Shown piece after piece: positions 8,405 to 16,923 of a stretch of DNA of 64,000 nucleotides (position 1 is the first letter of the stretch; every line of letters starts with the position of its first letter). The translations under genes were made by a program, and so were the position numbers. The notes under the pieces are model-generated. The model was not told where the DNA came from. It worked only from the letters and a program-made list of their open reading frames with translations, and ran no database searches. Source of the DNA: Streptomyces mashuensis (GTDB taxonomy: Bacteria; Actinomycetota; Actinomycetes; Streptomycetales; Streptomycetaceae); NCBI RefSeq assembly GCF_014654785.1, contig NZ_BNBD01000010.1, positions 183,732 to 247,731 of the forward strand, in the 5' to 3' direction.

Positions 8405-8917
8405 GTGACCGACCACGTCGACCGCGTACTGGAGCAGTGGGGCCGGCAGCGACCCGACCTCGACGTCTCCCCCATGGCCGTGCTCGGCCGGCTGACCAGG
8501 CTGAGCCGGCTGGTCACCGCGGCCCAGCGCCGCACCTTCGCCGCCCACGGCCTCGACGCCGCCTCCTTCGACGTCCTGGCCACGCTGCGGCGCAGCGACC
8601 CGCCCCACCGGCTGACCCCGGCCGAGCTGATGCGGTCCTCGATGGTGACCTCCGGTGCCGTCACCCAGCGCCTGGACCGCCTGGAGGGCCGGGGCCTGGT
8701 CCGGCGCCTGCCCAGCGAGGCCGACGGGCGCAGCGTGCTGGTGGCCCTCACGGACGAGGGCAGGGCCGTCATCGACGCGGCCCTGCCCGACCACCTGGCC
8801 ACCGAGGAGCAACTGCTCGCCGCCCTCGACGGCCCCGAGCGCGACGCCCTCGCCGGCACGCTGCGCCGGGTCCTGGAGTCCCTCGGCGACGACCTCGGCG
8901 CCGGCCCCGGCGCCTGA
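8405..8917 (+). CDS. MarR family transcriptional regulator
   Basis: The 170-residue protein has the full MarR winged helix: dimerisation helix LGRLTRLSRLVTAAQRR, helix-turn-helix with LTPAELMRSSMVTSGAVTQR, and the DxR wing LPSEADGRSVLVALTDEGR. The start is GTG at 8405, 25 bases after the last operator-like repeat. By family knowledge it is a dimeric repressor released by small phenolic or drug-like ligands. Gene order predicts control of the divergent EamA-SDR operon and of itself. Confidence 0.93.
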   Translation: MTDHVDRVLEQWGRQRPDLDVSPMAVLGRLTRLSRLVTAAQRRTFAAHGLDAASFDVLATLRRSDPPHRLTPAELMRSSMVTSGAVTQRLDRLEGRGLVRRLPSEADGRSVLVALTDEGRAVIDAALPDHLATEEQLLAALDGPERDALAGTLRRVLESLGDDLGAGPGA

Positions 8918-8957
8918 CCCGCCGGACGGCGTCACCCGGCGGCGTCCACCCGGTGCG

Positions 8958-10466
8958 TCACCGCGCGGCGTCCCACCCGTCGACCGGCTCCACCACCACC
9001 CGTACCGTCCGCAGCCGCACGTCCGCCGCGTCCGGGACGTACATCCCCGCCTCCACACCCGTCCGCAGGTACTGCAGGACGGGCTCGGTCAGCCGTTCCC
9101 CGGGCAGCGCGGCGGGGATGCCCGGCGGGTACGGCGTGAGCATCTCCGCCACCACGCGCCCCGGCGCCTCCGCCACCGGTACGTCCTCCACCCGGCCGAA
9201 GCACGCGTCCCGCGGCAGGCACACCTGCTCCAGCCGCAGCTCCGGCGGCGGCGGTACGTCCACCTGCGGGCACGGGCCCAGCTCCGCCGCGTGGTCCGCC
9301 AGCGCCCGCAACCCCGTCAGCAGCGCCTTGACCGTGTCCTCGTCGTCGGCGTGCGTCAGCTGGGCGCTCAGCCGCCGGTGGTCGGCCAGGTGCAGGCCGA
9401 GCCCGTGGTGCTCGCGCAGCCAGTCCGCCGCCCGGTAGCCGGTGATGCCCAGCCCCGGCACCTCGAAGACCACCGGCAGCGGGTCCAGGTCGGCCGACCG
9501 CCCCTCGCCCGTGAAGTCGTCACGGCCGTTGACGTGCAGCCCGTCGATCCGCCCGACGGCCTCCCGCACCCGGCCGGCCAGCTCCAGCGCCCCGTCCAGC
9601 AGCGCCCGGCCGTGCAACGCCATCTGCCGCCGCCAGCCGTCCAGGCACGCCAGGACCGGCACCGAGGGGCTCGTCGTGCCCAGCAGGTCGGCGCGATTGG
9701 CCAGCAGCGCCGGGTCCACCAGGTCGCCCTGGAGGTGGAACACCGAGCCCTGCTCCAGGCCGCTGCCCATCTTGTGCACGCTCGTCACGCACACGTCCGC
9801 CCCCGCGTCCATCGCCCACGCCGGCAGGTCCGGGTGGAACGGCAGGTGCGCACCCCACGCCTCGTCCACCACCAGCGGCACCCCGCGCCGGTGGCACACC
9901 TCGGCGATCCCCGCGAGGTCGGCGCACGTGCCGTACGGGGTGGGGCTGGTGACCAGCGCGCCGCGTGCGTCCGGGTGCTCCTCCAGGGCCCGGGCGAACG
10001 CGTCCGCCGACGGGGCGTGCGCCAGGTGCCGCCCGGCGTCCCACTGCGGGTCCACCCACACGGGCCGGATGCCCGCGAGGATCAGCCCGGAGACCACCGA
10101 CTTGTGGGCGTCCCGCCCGACCACCAGCTTCTCGTGCGGCCCGGCGACCGCCAGCATCGCCGCCTTGACCGACAGCGAACTGCCGCACGTACTGAAGTAC
10201 GTGTGGTCCGCGTGGACCGCGTCCGCCATCAGCTCCTCGGCGTGGCGCAGCACCTGGTGCCGCGTCAGGCGGTCGTCGAGCCCGCCCACGGCCAGCACGT
10301 CGGTGCGGAACAGCCCGTCGCCCAGCACGTCCCGCACCGCGGGGTCGACGCCGCGGCCCTGTTTGTGGCCGGGCGGGGTGAAGGCCACGTGCCCCCGGGC
10401 GTGGTAGGCGGCCAGCGCCTCCAGCACCGGGGCGCGGCCGTGGTCCATGCGATGTCCTGCGCTCAT
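8958..10466 (-). CDS. PLP-dependent Orn/Lys/Arg decarboxylase family protein
   Basis: The 502-residue protein begins with HARGHVAFTPPGHKQGRGVD, the conserved N-terminal substrate loop of the ornithine/lysine/arginine decarboxylase fold. It has CGSSLSVKAAMLA for PLP phosphate binding, DEAWGAHLPF for the ring-stacking Asp, and the Schiff-base lysine in SVHKMGSGLEQGS. Family members decarboxylate basic amino acids to polyamines or cadaverine, giving acid tolerance; the exact substrate is not decidable. An AAGGGAG ribosome site lies about ten bases before the ATG. It diverges from the cytochrome b gene 84 bases away. Confidence 0.9.
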   Translation of the reverse strand: MSAGHRMDHGRAPVLEALAAYHARGHVAFTPPGHKQGRGVDPAVRDVLGDGLFRTDVLAVGGLDDRLTRHQVLRHAEELMADAVHADHTYFSTCGSSLSVKAAMLAVAGPHEKLVVGRDAHKSVVSGLILAGIRPVWVDPQWDAGRHLAHAPSADAFARALEEHPDARGALVTSPTPYGTCADLAGIAEVCHRRGVPLVVDEAWGAHLPFHPDLPAWAMDAGADVCVTSVHKMGSGLEQGSVFHLQGDLVDPALLANRADLLGTTSPSVPVLACLDGWRRQMALHGRALLDGALELAGRVREAVGRIDGLHVNGRDDFTGEGRSADLDPLPVVFEVPGLGITGYRAADWLREHHGLGLHLADHRRLSAQLTHADDEDTVKALLTGLRALADHAAELGPCPQVDVPPPPELRLEQVCLPRDACFGRVEDVPVAEAPGRVVAEMLTPYPPGIPAALPGERLTEPVLQYLRTGVEAGMYVPDAADVRLRTVRVVVEPVDGWDAAR

Positions 10467-10550
10467 GTCCTGTGTGCTCCCTTCCCCCTGTTCTGCCCAA
10501 TCCCCACGGCCGGGTGATTAGGCCCTTCGCAGCGCGGTTACCCATCAGCC

Positions 10551-12239
10551 ATGCTGTTCCGCAGGCGGAGGGAGAGAGCGGCGCGGGCCGTCCGCGACGC
10601 GGCCGCCACCGGCTTCACCGTGCTCGACCGCCGCCTGCCGGCCGCGGAGACCGCCCGGCAGCTGCTGCGCAAGGCGTTCCCCGACCACTGGTCGTACCTG
10701 CTGGGCGAGCTCGCCCTCTACAGCCTCGTCGTGCTGCTGCTCACCGGCAGCTGGCTCACCCTCTTCTTCGACGCGAGCATGGCGGAGACCGTCTACGAGG
10801 GGTCCTACGCGCCCCTGCGGGGCCTGCGCATGTCCCAGGCGTACGCCTCCACGGTGGGCATCAGCTTCGACGTCCGCGGCGGGCTGCTGATCCGTCAGGT
10901 GCACCACTGGGCGGCCCTGGTGTTCGTCGCCGCGGCCGCCGTGCACATGCTGCGGATCTTCTTCACCGGCGCCTTCCGCCGCCCCCGCGAGGCCAACTGG
11001 GCCATCGGCGTCACCCTCTTCATGCTCGCCCTCTTCGAGGGCTTCTGCGGCTACTCCCTCCCCGACGACCTGCTCTCGGGCACCGGCCTGCGCACCGCCA
11101 ACACCATCGTGATGTCGCTGCCCGTCGTCGGCACCTACCTCAGCTGGTTCATCTGGCACGGCGCCTTCCCCGGCACGTCCCTCGTCCCGCGGCTGTTCAT
11201 CGTGCACGTGCTGTTCGTGCCGGGCGCGCTGCTCGCGCTCGTCGCCGTCCACCTCTTCCTCGTCGTCTACCTCAAGCACACCCAGTGGGCCGCGCGGGGG
11301 AAGACCAACCGCAACGCCGTCGGCCAGCCGTTCTTCCCGCAGTTCACCGCCCGCTCCACCGGCCTGTTCTTCATCGTCTCCGGCGTCCTCGTCGTCCTCG
11401 GCGCGCTCGCCCAGATCAACCCCGTGTGGAACTACGGCCCCTACCGCCCCGACCAGGTCGCCTCCGACGCCCAGCCCGACTGGTACGTCGGCTTCCTGGA
11501 GGGCGCCCTCCGGCTCATGCCGCCGTGGGAGAACACCGTGGCCGGGCACACCCTGATGGCCAACGTGCTCGTACCCGCCGTCCTCCTGCCCGGCCTGCTG
11601 TTCCTGCTGCTCTACGCCTACCCGCTCGTCGAGCGCTGGGTGACCGGCGACCGGGGCGAGCACCACCTGTGCGACCGGCCCCGCGACCGCCCCACCCGCA
11701 CCGCGTTCGGCGCCGCCGCCGTCACCTGCTACGCGCTGCTGCTCGTGGCCGGCGGCAACGACGTCATCGCCTACACCTTCCGCGTCTCCGTCGAGGGGCT
11801 GACCTGGTGGCTGCGGATCCTCGTCCTCGCCGGGCCCGTGGCCGCCTTCCTCGTCACCAAACGCCTCTGCCTCGCCCTCCAGGCCCGTGACCGGCGCCGG
11901 CTGGAGGAGGGCGAGGAGACCGGCGACGTCGCGCAGAGCGTCTATGGCGGGCTCGGCGAGAGCCGCCGCCCGCTGCCCGCCGCCGACCGCTACCGGCTGC
12001 TGGTGCGCGACGTGCCCCTGCCGCTCGAACCCGCCCGCAGGCCCGTCACCCGGCGGCGCCGGCTGCGCGAGGCCCTCAGCACCTGGTACTACCGCGACCG
12101 CGTGGAGATGCCGGTCACCGAGGAACAACGGGCGCAGATCTCCGGCCGGCTGGCCGGCCCGGCCCTGGAGGAACCGGGACCCGGTGCCGACACGGCCGCC
12201 GCGGAGACCACGCAGGCGCAGGCCGGTCAGGAGCCCTGA
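10551..12239 (+). CDS. Orphan cytochrome b subunit of a bc1-type complex (QcrB-like)
   Basis: The 562-residue membrane protein has about eight to nine transmembrane helices and the haem-ligand histidines in paired helices (QVHHWAA, AVHMLRI, then IVHVLF and AVHLFLV). The quinol-site loop has a PDWY motif followed by VGFLEGALRLMPPWE, as in actinobacterial QcrB. It would oxidise menaquinol and pass electrons to a Rieske protein and cytochrome c. No qcrA or qcrC gene adjoins it, unlike the housekeeping operon, so this is a second, lone copy. No Shine-Dalgarno sequence is evident. Its last 13 bases overlap the convergent F420-oxidoreductase gene. Confidence 0.9.
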   Translation: MLFRRRRERAARAVRDAAATGFTVLDRRLPAAETARQLLRKAFPDHWSYLLGELALYSLVVLLLTGSWLTLFFDASMAETVYEGSYAPLRGLRMSQAYASTVGISFDVRGGLLIRQVHHWAALVFVAAAAVHMLRIFFTGAFRRPREANWAIGVTLFMLALFEGFCGYSLPDDLLSGTGLRTANTIVMSLPVVGTYLSWFIWHGAFPGTSLVPRLFIVHVLFVPGALLALVAVHLFLVVYLKHTQWAARGKTNRNAVGQPFFPQFTARSTGLFFIVSGVLVVLGALAQINPVWNYGPYRPDQVASDAQPDWYVGFLEGALRLMPPWENTVAGHTLMANVLVPAVLLPGLLFLLLYAYPLVERWVTGDRGEHHLCDRPRDRPTRTAFGAAAVTCYALLLVAGGNDVIAYTFRVSVEGLTWWLRILVLAGPVAAFLVTKRLCLALQARDRRRLEEGEETGDVAQSVYGGLGESRRPLPAADRYRLLVRDVPLPLEPARRPVTRRRRLREALSTWYYRDRVEMPVTEEQRAQISGRLAGPALEEPGPGADTAAAETTQAQAGQEP

Positions 12240-13198
12240 CCCTCGCGCAGCAGCGGCAGCACGCGCGTGCGGTAGAAGTCGAAGAACCCGCGCTGGTCCG
12301 GGCCGATCTGGTTGACGTGCACCCGGTCGAAACCGGCGTCGGCGTACGCCCGCAGGGCCGCCGCGTGCTCCTCCGGGTCGTCCCCGCACGTCACCGCGCC
12401 GGCCACCTTCTCCCTCGTCACCAGCTCCGTGGCCTGCTCGAAATGGGCGGGCGTGGGCAGCACCTGGTTCAGCTCGCCCGGCAGCTGCTCCACCGCCCAC
12501 AGCCGGTGCACCAGGTCCACGGCGGCCTCCCGGTCCGGGCCCCAGCACACCTTCACCCCGCCGAACACCGGCTTCCCGGCGCCGCCCCCGGACCGGAAGC
12601 CCTCCACAGCCTCCCGGTCCGGGTCCACCGCCACCAGCCCGTCGCCGATCCGCGCCGCCACCTCCAGGGCGCGCGGGCCGAACGCCGACACGTCCACCGG
12701 CACCGGCTCGTCCGGCACCGTGTACAGCCGGGCGTTCTCCACCGTGTAGTAGGTGCCGCGGTGGTTCACCTGCCCACCCTCGAACAGCCGGCGCATCACC
12801 TCCACGGCCTCCACCAGCATCTCCAGCCGCACCGCCGCCGGCGGCCAGCGGTCGCCCAGCACGTGCTCGTTGAGCGCCTCGCCGCTGCCCACCCCCAGCC
12901 GGAACCGGCCCGGCCCCAGCAGCACCGCCGTCGTGGCCGCCGCCTGCGCGGTGACCGCCGGGTGCATCCGTACCGTCGGGCACGTCACCGCCGTCTGCAC
13001 CGGCAGCGACGTGACCTGCCCGATCGCCCCGATCACCGACCACACGAACGGGCTCTGCCCCTGCGCATCGGTCCACGGGTGGTAGTGGTCGGAGATCCAC
13101 AACGAGGTGAAGCCCGCGTCCTCCGCCATCCGCGCCTGCTCCACCAGATCCCGCGGCGTGTTCTCCTCGCAGGACAGGAAGTACCCGTACTCGGTCAT
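12227..13198 (-). CDS. LLM-class F420-dependent oxidoreductase (TIGR03557-like)
   Basis: The 323-residue protein starts MTEYGYFLSCEENTPRDLVE and has the luciferase-like barrel landmarks of F420 glucose-6-phosphate dehydrogenase relatives: WISDHYHPW, QTAVTCPTVRMHPAVTAQAA and LGVGSGEALNEHVLGDRWPP. Enzymes of this subfamily transfer hydride to or from coenzyme F420 in the cytoplasm; the substrate of this branch is not established. The ATG at 13198 is chosen because the family begins exactly there. A paralogue lies at 34773-35741. The 3' end overlaps the convergent cytochrome b gene by 13 bases. Confidence 0.92.
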   Translation of the reverse strand: MTEYGYFLSCEENTPRDLVEQARMAEDAGFTSLWISDHYHPWTDAQGQSPFVWSVIGAIGQVTSLPVQTAVTCPTVRMHPAVTAQAAATTAVLLGPGRFRLGVGSGEALNEHVLGDRWPPAAVRLEMLVEAVEVMRRLFEGGQVNHRGTYYTVENARLYTVPDEPVPVDVSAFGPRALEVAARIGDGLVAVDPDREAVEGFRSGGGAGKPVFGGVKVCWGPDREAAVDLVHRLWAVEQLPGELNQVLPTPAHFEQATELVTREKVAGAVTCGDDPEEHAAALRAYADAGFDRVHVNQIGPDQRGFFDFYRTRVLPLLREGQGS

Positions 13199-13283
13199 GC
13201 CGCAGCCCTCCCGGTCGTGGCCGGCCCCACGGCCCCGGGTAACCCCGCCCGCCCCACCGCAAACCCCCGCCGCCCCCTCCGGC

Positions 13284-14852
13284 TCAGCCCTCCCCGGCGT
13301 CCCACGCCTCCAGCGGCCGCACCGCCGGACCCTGGAGCACCGAACCGTCCACCGCGAACCGCGAGCCGTGACACGGGCACTCCCACGCCTGCTCGGCGTC
13401 GTTGAACGCCACCAGACAGCCCAGGTGCGTACAGCGCGCCGACAGCCTCCGCACCGTGCCGTCCGCCGCCCGGTGCACCGCGCACGCCCGGCCGCCCATC
13501 CGCACCACCGCGCCCGTCCCGGGCGCCACCTCCTCCGGCGACTCCACGTGCGGCACGCGCAGCCGGTCACCCACGAAGTGCTGCGCCACCGTCGCCTGGT
13601 GCCGCAGGAACGCGGGCGCCTCCCGCAGTGCGCTGCCCACCCGCCGCGGGTCGTACAGGTCCGCCCACGCCGGCCGCAGCCCCGTGATCAGGTCGGCCAG
13701 CAGCCGCCCCGCCATCACCCCGCCACTCATACCCCACCCGCCGAAGCCCGTCGCCACGTACGTGTGCCGGGACCCGGCATGGAAGGGCCCCACCAGCGGC
13801 ACCGTGTCCGTGGAGTCGTTGTCCTGCGTCGCCCACCGGTGGGTGATCTCCAGCCCCGGGAAGTGCGCCCCCGCCCAGTCCGCCAGCCGCCCGAACCGCT
13901 CCGTCACGTCCGCCGTACCCGGCGTGAAGTGCTCACCCGTCACGATCAGCAGCCGCCGCCCGTCCGGACCCGGCGCCGTGCGCACCGACCGCGTGTCGTT
14001 CTCCTGCGTGATGTACATGCCGCCCGGGTCCCGGTCCGCGGCGAGCGGGCCCGCCACCACCAGCTCGCGGCGCGGCGAGAGCCGCGTGAACAGCAGCGCC
14101 CGGTCGAACACCGGGTAGTGCGTGGCCACCACCACGTCCCGCGCCACCAGCTCCGCCCCGTTCTCCGTCGTCAGCCGGCACGGCGTGCCCTCGTCCAGGC
14201 CCGTCACCCGCGTCAGCTCGTACACCGCGCCGCCCCGCGCCACCAGGTCCTCCGCCAGCGCCAGCAGATAGCGCCGCGGGTGGAACTGCGCCTGGTCCTC
14301 CACCCGCACCGCGCCCGCCACCGGGAACGGCAGCCCCGTCTCCCGTACGTACGAGGCCGGCAGCCCCGCCTGCTCCGCCGCGTTGGCCTCCTCGCGCACC
14401 GCCGCCACGCCCGCCGGGTCGGTCACGTACGTGAATGCCGGGCGCCGCTCCAGCTCGCAGTCGACCCCCAGCAGACCGGCCACCTCCACCACCCGCTCGA
14501 CCGCCTCCTGCTGCGAGCGCGCGTACAGCCGGGCGCCCTCCGGGCCCCGCGTGCGGCGCAGCCCCGCGTACACCAGCGTGTGCAGCGCCGTCAGCTTCGC
14601 CGTGGTGAAGCCAGTGACCCCGGCGGCGATCCGGCCGGCCTCCAGGACCGCCACCGAACACCCCGCCCGGCTCAGCTCCCACGCGGCGCTGAGCCCCGCC
14701 ACGCCGCCGCCGATCACCGCCACGTCCACCTCCGCACCGGCGCCCGAGGTCAACGGCGGGTACGAGGTGGCCGGTGACGTGGCCATCCAGTGGGATGCGA
14801 AGACGCCGGGCAGGGCCGGGGGGCCGGCCGCGCCGGCAGCAGGACTCGCCAT
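13284..14852 (-). CDS. FAD-dependent oxidoreductase with C-terminal Rieske 2Fe-2S domain
   Basis: The 522-residue protein has an FAD-binding DAO domain starting with VDVAVIGGGVAGLSAAWEL near residue 43, then a GFGGWGMSGGVMAG flavin motif around 385. The C-terminal Rieske domain shows both cluster boxes, CTHLGCLVAF and CPCHGSRF, with the expected two Cys-His pairs. Such proteins are annotated as glycine/D-amino-acid oxidase-like; the electron path from flavin to the iron-sulphur cluster is known in outline only. The ATG at 14852 gives a leader ending in SHWMATSPATSYPPL, which matches how relatives begin. It is divergent from the zinc dehydrogenase gene. Confidence 0.93.
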   Translation of the reverse strand: MASPAAGAAGPPALPGVFASHWMATSPATSYPPLTSGAGAEVDVAVIGGGVAGLSAAWELSRAGCSVAVLEAGRIAAGVTGFTTAKLTALHTLVYAGLRRTRGPEGARLYARSQQEAVERVVEVAGLLGVDCELERRPAFTYVTDPAGVAAVREEANAAEQAGLPASYVRETGLPFPVAGAVRVEDQAQFHPRRYLLALAEDLVARGGAVYELTRVTGLDEGTPCRLTTENGAELVARDVVVATHYPVFDRALLFTRLSPRRELVVAGPLAADRDPGGMYITQENDTRSVRTAPGPDGRRLLIVTGEHFTPGTADVTERFGRLADWAGAHFPGLEITHRWATQDNDSTDTVPLVGPFHAGSRHTYVATGFGGWGMSGGVMAGRLLADLITGLRPAWADLYDPRRVGSALREAPAFLRHQATVAQHFVGDRLRVPHVESPEEVAPGTGAVVRMGGRACAVHRAADGTVRRLSARCTHLGCLVAFNDAEQAWECPCHGSRFAVDGSVLQGPAVRPLEAWDAGEG

Positions 14853-15007
14853 GCCGGACGGGTTCCCCGGCCGCGCCCCGGCAACCCGGGGCCGGGCGGG
14901 CGGTTCCCCCGTTCGGCCGTCCCGCCGCCGCGGCCGCGGCAGGTTTTCCCCGCCCGGCAGGGGGAACCCGGGGAGCGCCCCGGCCCCGGAGAGCACCTGG
15001 AGCACAC

Positions 15008-16192
15008 ATGCGGGCCCTGACCTGGCACGGCAAGCGGGACGTCCGCGTGGAGACCGTCCCCGACCCCCGGCTGGAGAAACCGGACGACGTGATCGTACGG
15101 ATCACCTCCACCGGCATCTGCGGCTCGGACCTCCACCTCTACGAACTGCTGACGCCCTACCTCACCCCGGGCGACATCCTCGGCCACGAACCCATGGGCG
15201 TCGTCGAGGAGGTGGGCACCGGGGTGACGGCGGTGGCCCCGGGCGACCGCGTCGTCGTCCCCTTCAACGTGTCGTGCGGCGACTGCTTCATGTGCGACCG
15301 CGGCCTGCACTCCCAGTGCGAGACCACCCAGGTCCACGCCCACGGCAAGGGCGCCTCCCTCTTCGGCTACACCAAGCTCTACGGGCAGGTGCCCGGCGGG
15401 CAGGCCGAGTACCTGCGCGTGCCCTTCGGCAACACCCTGCCGGTCAAGGTCGAGCACGGGCCGCCCGACGAGCGCTACGTCTACCTCTCCGACGTGCTGC
15501 CCACCGCCTGGCAGGCCGTGGACTACGCGGCCGTACCGCCCGGCGGCACCGTCACCGTCCTGGGCCTCGGCCCCATCGGCGACATGGCCGCCCGCGTCGC
15601 CCTGCACCGCGGGGCGAGCGAGGTCATCGGCGTCGACCTCGTGCCCGAACGCCTGGAGCGGGCCCGCGCCCGCGGCGTGACGGTGCTGGACGCACGCGAG
15701 CACGGCAAGGACCTCGTGACCGCCATTCGCGACCGCACCGACGGCCGGGGCACCGACGCCGTCGTCGACGCCGTCGGCATGGAGGCCCACGGGGCTCCCG
15801 TCGCCAAGGCCGGCCACTTCCTCGTCGGACTGCTCCCCGGCGCCCTCGCGGAGAAACTCATGGACCGCGTCGGCGTCGACCGGCTGGCCGCCCTCTACAC
15901 GGCCGTCGAGGCGGTCCGGCGCGGCGGCACCGTCTCCGTCGTCGGCGTCTACGGCGGCATGGCCGACCCGATGCCGATGATGACGATGTTCGACAAGCAG
16001 ATCCAGCTGCGCATGGGCCAGGCCAACGTGCACCGCTGGGTCCGCGAGATCCTGCCGCTGCTCAACGACGCCGACCCGCTCGGCGTCCAGGGCTTCGCCA
16101 CCCACACCCTGCCGCTGGAGGAGGGCCCGGACGCCTACCGGACCTTCCAGGCCAAGGAGGACGGCATGGTCAAGACCCTGCTGACGCCCTGA
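15008..16192 (+). CDS. Zinc-dependent alcohol dehydrogenase (formaldehyde-dehydrogenase-like)
   Basis: The 394-residue enzyme has catalytic-zinc residues in GICGSDLHLY and GHEPMG, the four structural-zinc cysteines in CGDCFMCDRGLHSQC, and the NAD-binding GLGPIGDMAARVAL near residue 185. The long insert with VGMEAHGAPVAKAG resembles glutathione-independent formaldehyde dehydrogenases and related threonine-dehydrogenase-type enzymes. It acts in the cytoplasm on an alcohol or aldehyde adduct that cannot be named. The ATG at 15008 follows a CTGGAG site. The HAD gene starts 14 bases after its stop, so the two form an operon. Confidence 0.92.
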   Translation: MRALTWHGKRDVRVETVPDPRLEKPDDVIVRITSTGICGSDLHLYELLTPYLTPGDILGHEPMGVVEEVGTGVTAVAPGDRVVVPFNVSCGDCFMCDRGLHSQCETTQVHAHGKGASLFGYTKLYGQVPGGQAEYLRVPFGNTLPVKVEHGPPDERYVYLSDVLPTAWQAVDYAAVPPGGTVTVLGLGPIGDMAARVALHRGASEVIGVDLVPERLERARARGVTVLDAREHGKDLVTAIRDRTDGRGTDAVVDAVGMEAHGAPVAKAGHFLVGLLPGALAEKLMDRVGVDRLAALYTAVEAVRRGGTVSVVGVYGGMADPMPMMTMFDKQIQLRMGQANVHRWVREILPLLNDADPLGVQGFATHTLPLEEGPDAYRTFQAKEDGMVKTLLTP

Positions 16193-16206
16193 CCCGGGAG
16201 ACCACC

Positions 16207-16920
16207 GTGACCGCGTACGACGACATGACGACGCCCGCCGACGCCCCGCACCCCCGCGCCGTGGTCTTCGACGTGGACGGCACCCTCGTCGACACCAACT
16301 ACCTGCACGCCGTCACCTGGTGGGAGGCGCTCCGCCAGGCCGGCCACCATGTCGCCATGACCGACGTGCACCGCACCATCGGCATGCCCTCCGGCGGCCT
16401 GCTCGACCGGCTGCTGGGCCCCGACCGGGACCGGGACGAGGACGACGCCCTCAGCGCCGCCCACAAGACGCTCTACGCCACGTGGTTCGACCGCCTGCCG
16501 GCCCACAACGGCGCCGCCGCGCTGCTGCGCGCCCTCGCCGACCGCGACTGGCGGGTGGTCCTCGCCACCTCCGCCCAGGGCTCGGAACTCTCCGCGCTGC
16601 GCCGCGCGCTCGACGCCGACGACGCCATCCGCGCCGCGACCAGCGCCGACGACGTCGAGGCCGGCAAGCCCGCGCCCGACCCCGTGGAACAGGCCCTGGC
16701 CGAGGCCGACGTGCCCCCGGCCCGCGCCCTCTTCGTCGGCGACACCGTGTGGGACGTGAAGGCGGCCCGCGCCGCCGGCGTGGACTGCGTCGCCCTGCTG
16801 TGCGGCGGCATCGGCCGCGCCGAACTGGAGGAGGCCGGCGCCGTCGCGGTCTACCGCGACCCCGCCGACCTCCTCGCGTCCCTGGACGACAGCCCGTTCG
16901 CCCGCCTGGACGGCTCCTGA
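16207..16920 (+). CDS. HAD superfamily hydrolase (phosphoglycolate-phosphatase-like)
   Basis: The 237-residue protein has all HAD motifs: FDVDGTLVDTN near residue 21 (nucleophile and acid aspartates), ATSAQ for motif II, a lysine in EAGKPAPDP for motif III, and FVGDTVWDVKAA for motif IV. A helical cap lies between motifs I and II, as in phosphoglycolate phosphatase and beta-phosphoglucomutase relatives. It likely removes phosphate from a small metabolite. GTG at 16207 has a GGGAG site upstream. It is probably co-transcribed with the dehydrogenase and ends three bases before the convergent PAP2-kinase gene. Confidence 0.9.
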   Translation: MTAYDDMTTPADAPHPRAVVFDVDGTLVDTNYLHAVTWWEALRQAGHHVAMTDVHRTIGMPSGGLLDRLLGPDRDRDEDDALSAAHKTLYATWFDRLPAHNGAAALLRALADRDWRVVLATSAQGSELSALRRALDADDAIRAATSADDVEAGKPAPDPVEQALAEADVPPARALFVGDTVWDVKAARAAGVDCVALLCGGIGRAELEEAGAVAVYRDPADLLASLDDSPFARLDGS

Positions 16921-16923
16921 CCT

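Noticed and set aside
15008..16192. Earlier start at 14774 for the zinc dehydrogenase
   Set aside because: The extra residues would overlap the divergent flavoprotein start and are not family-like; CTGGAG marks ATG 15008.
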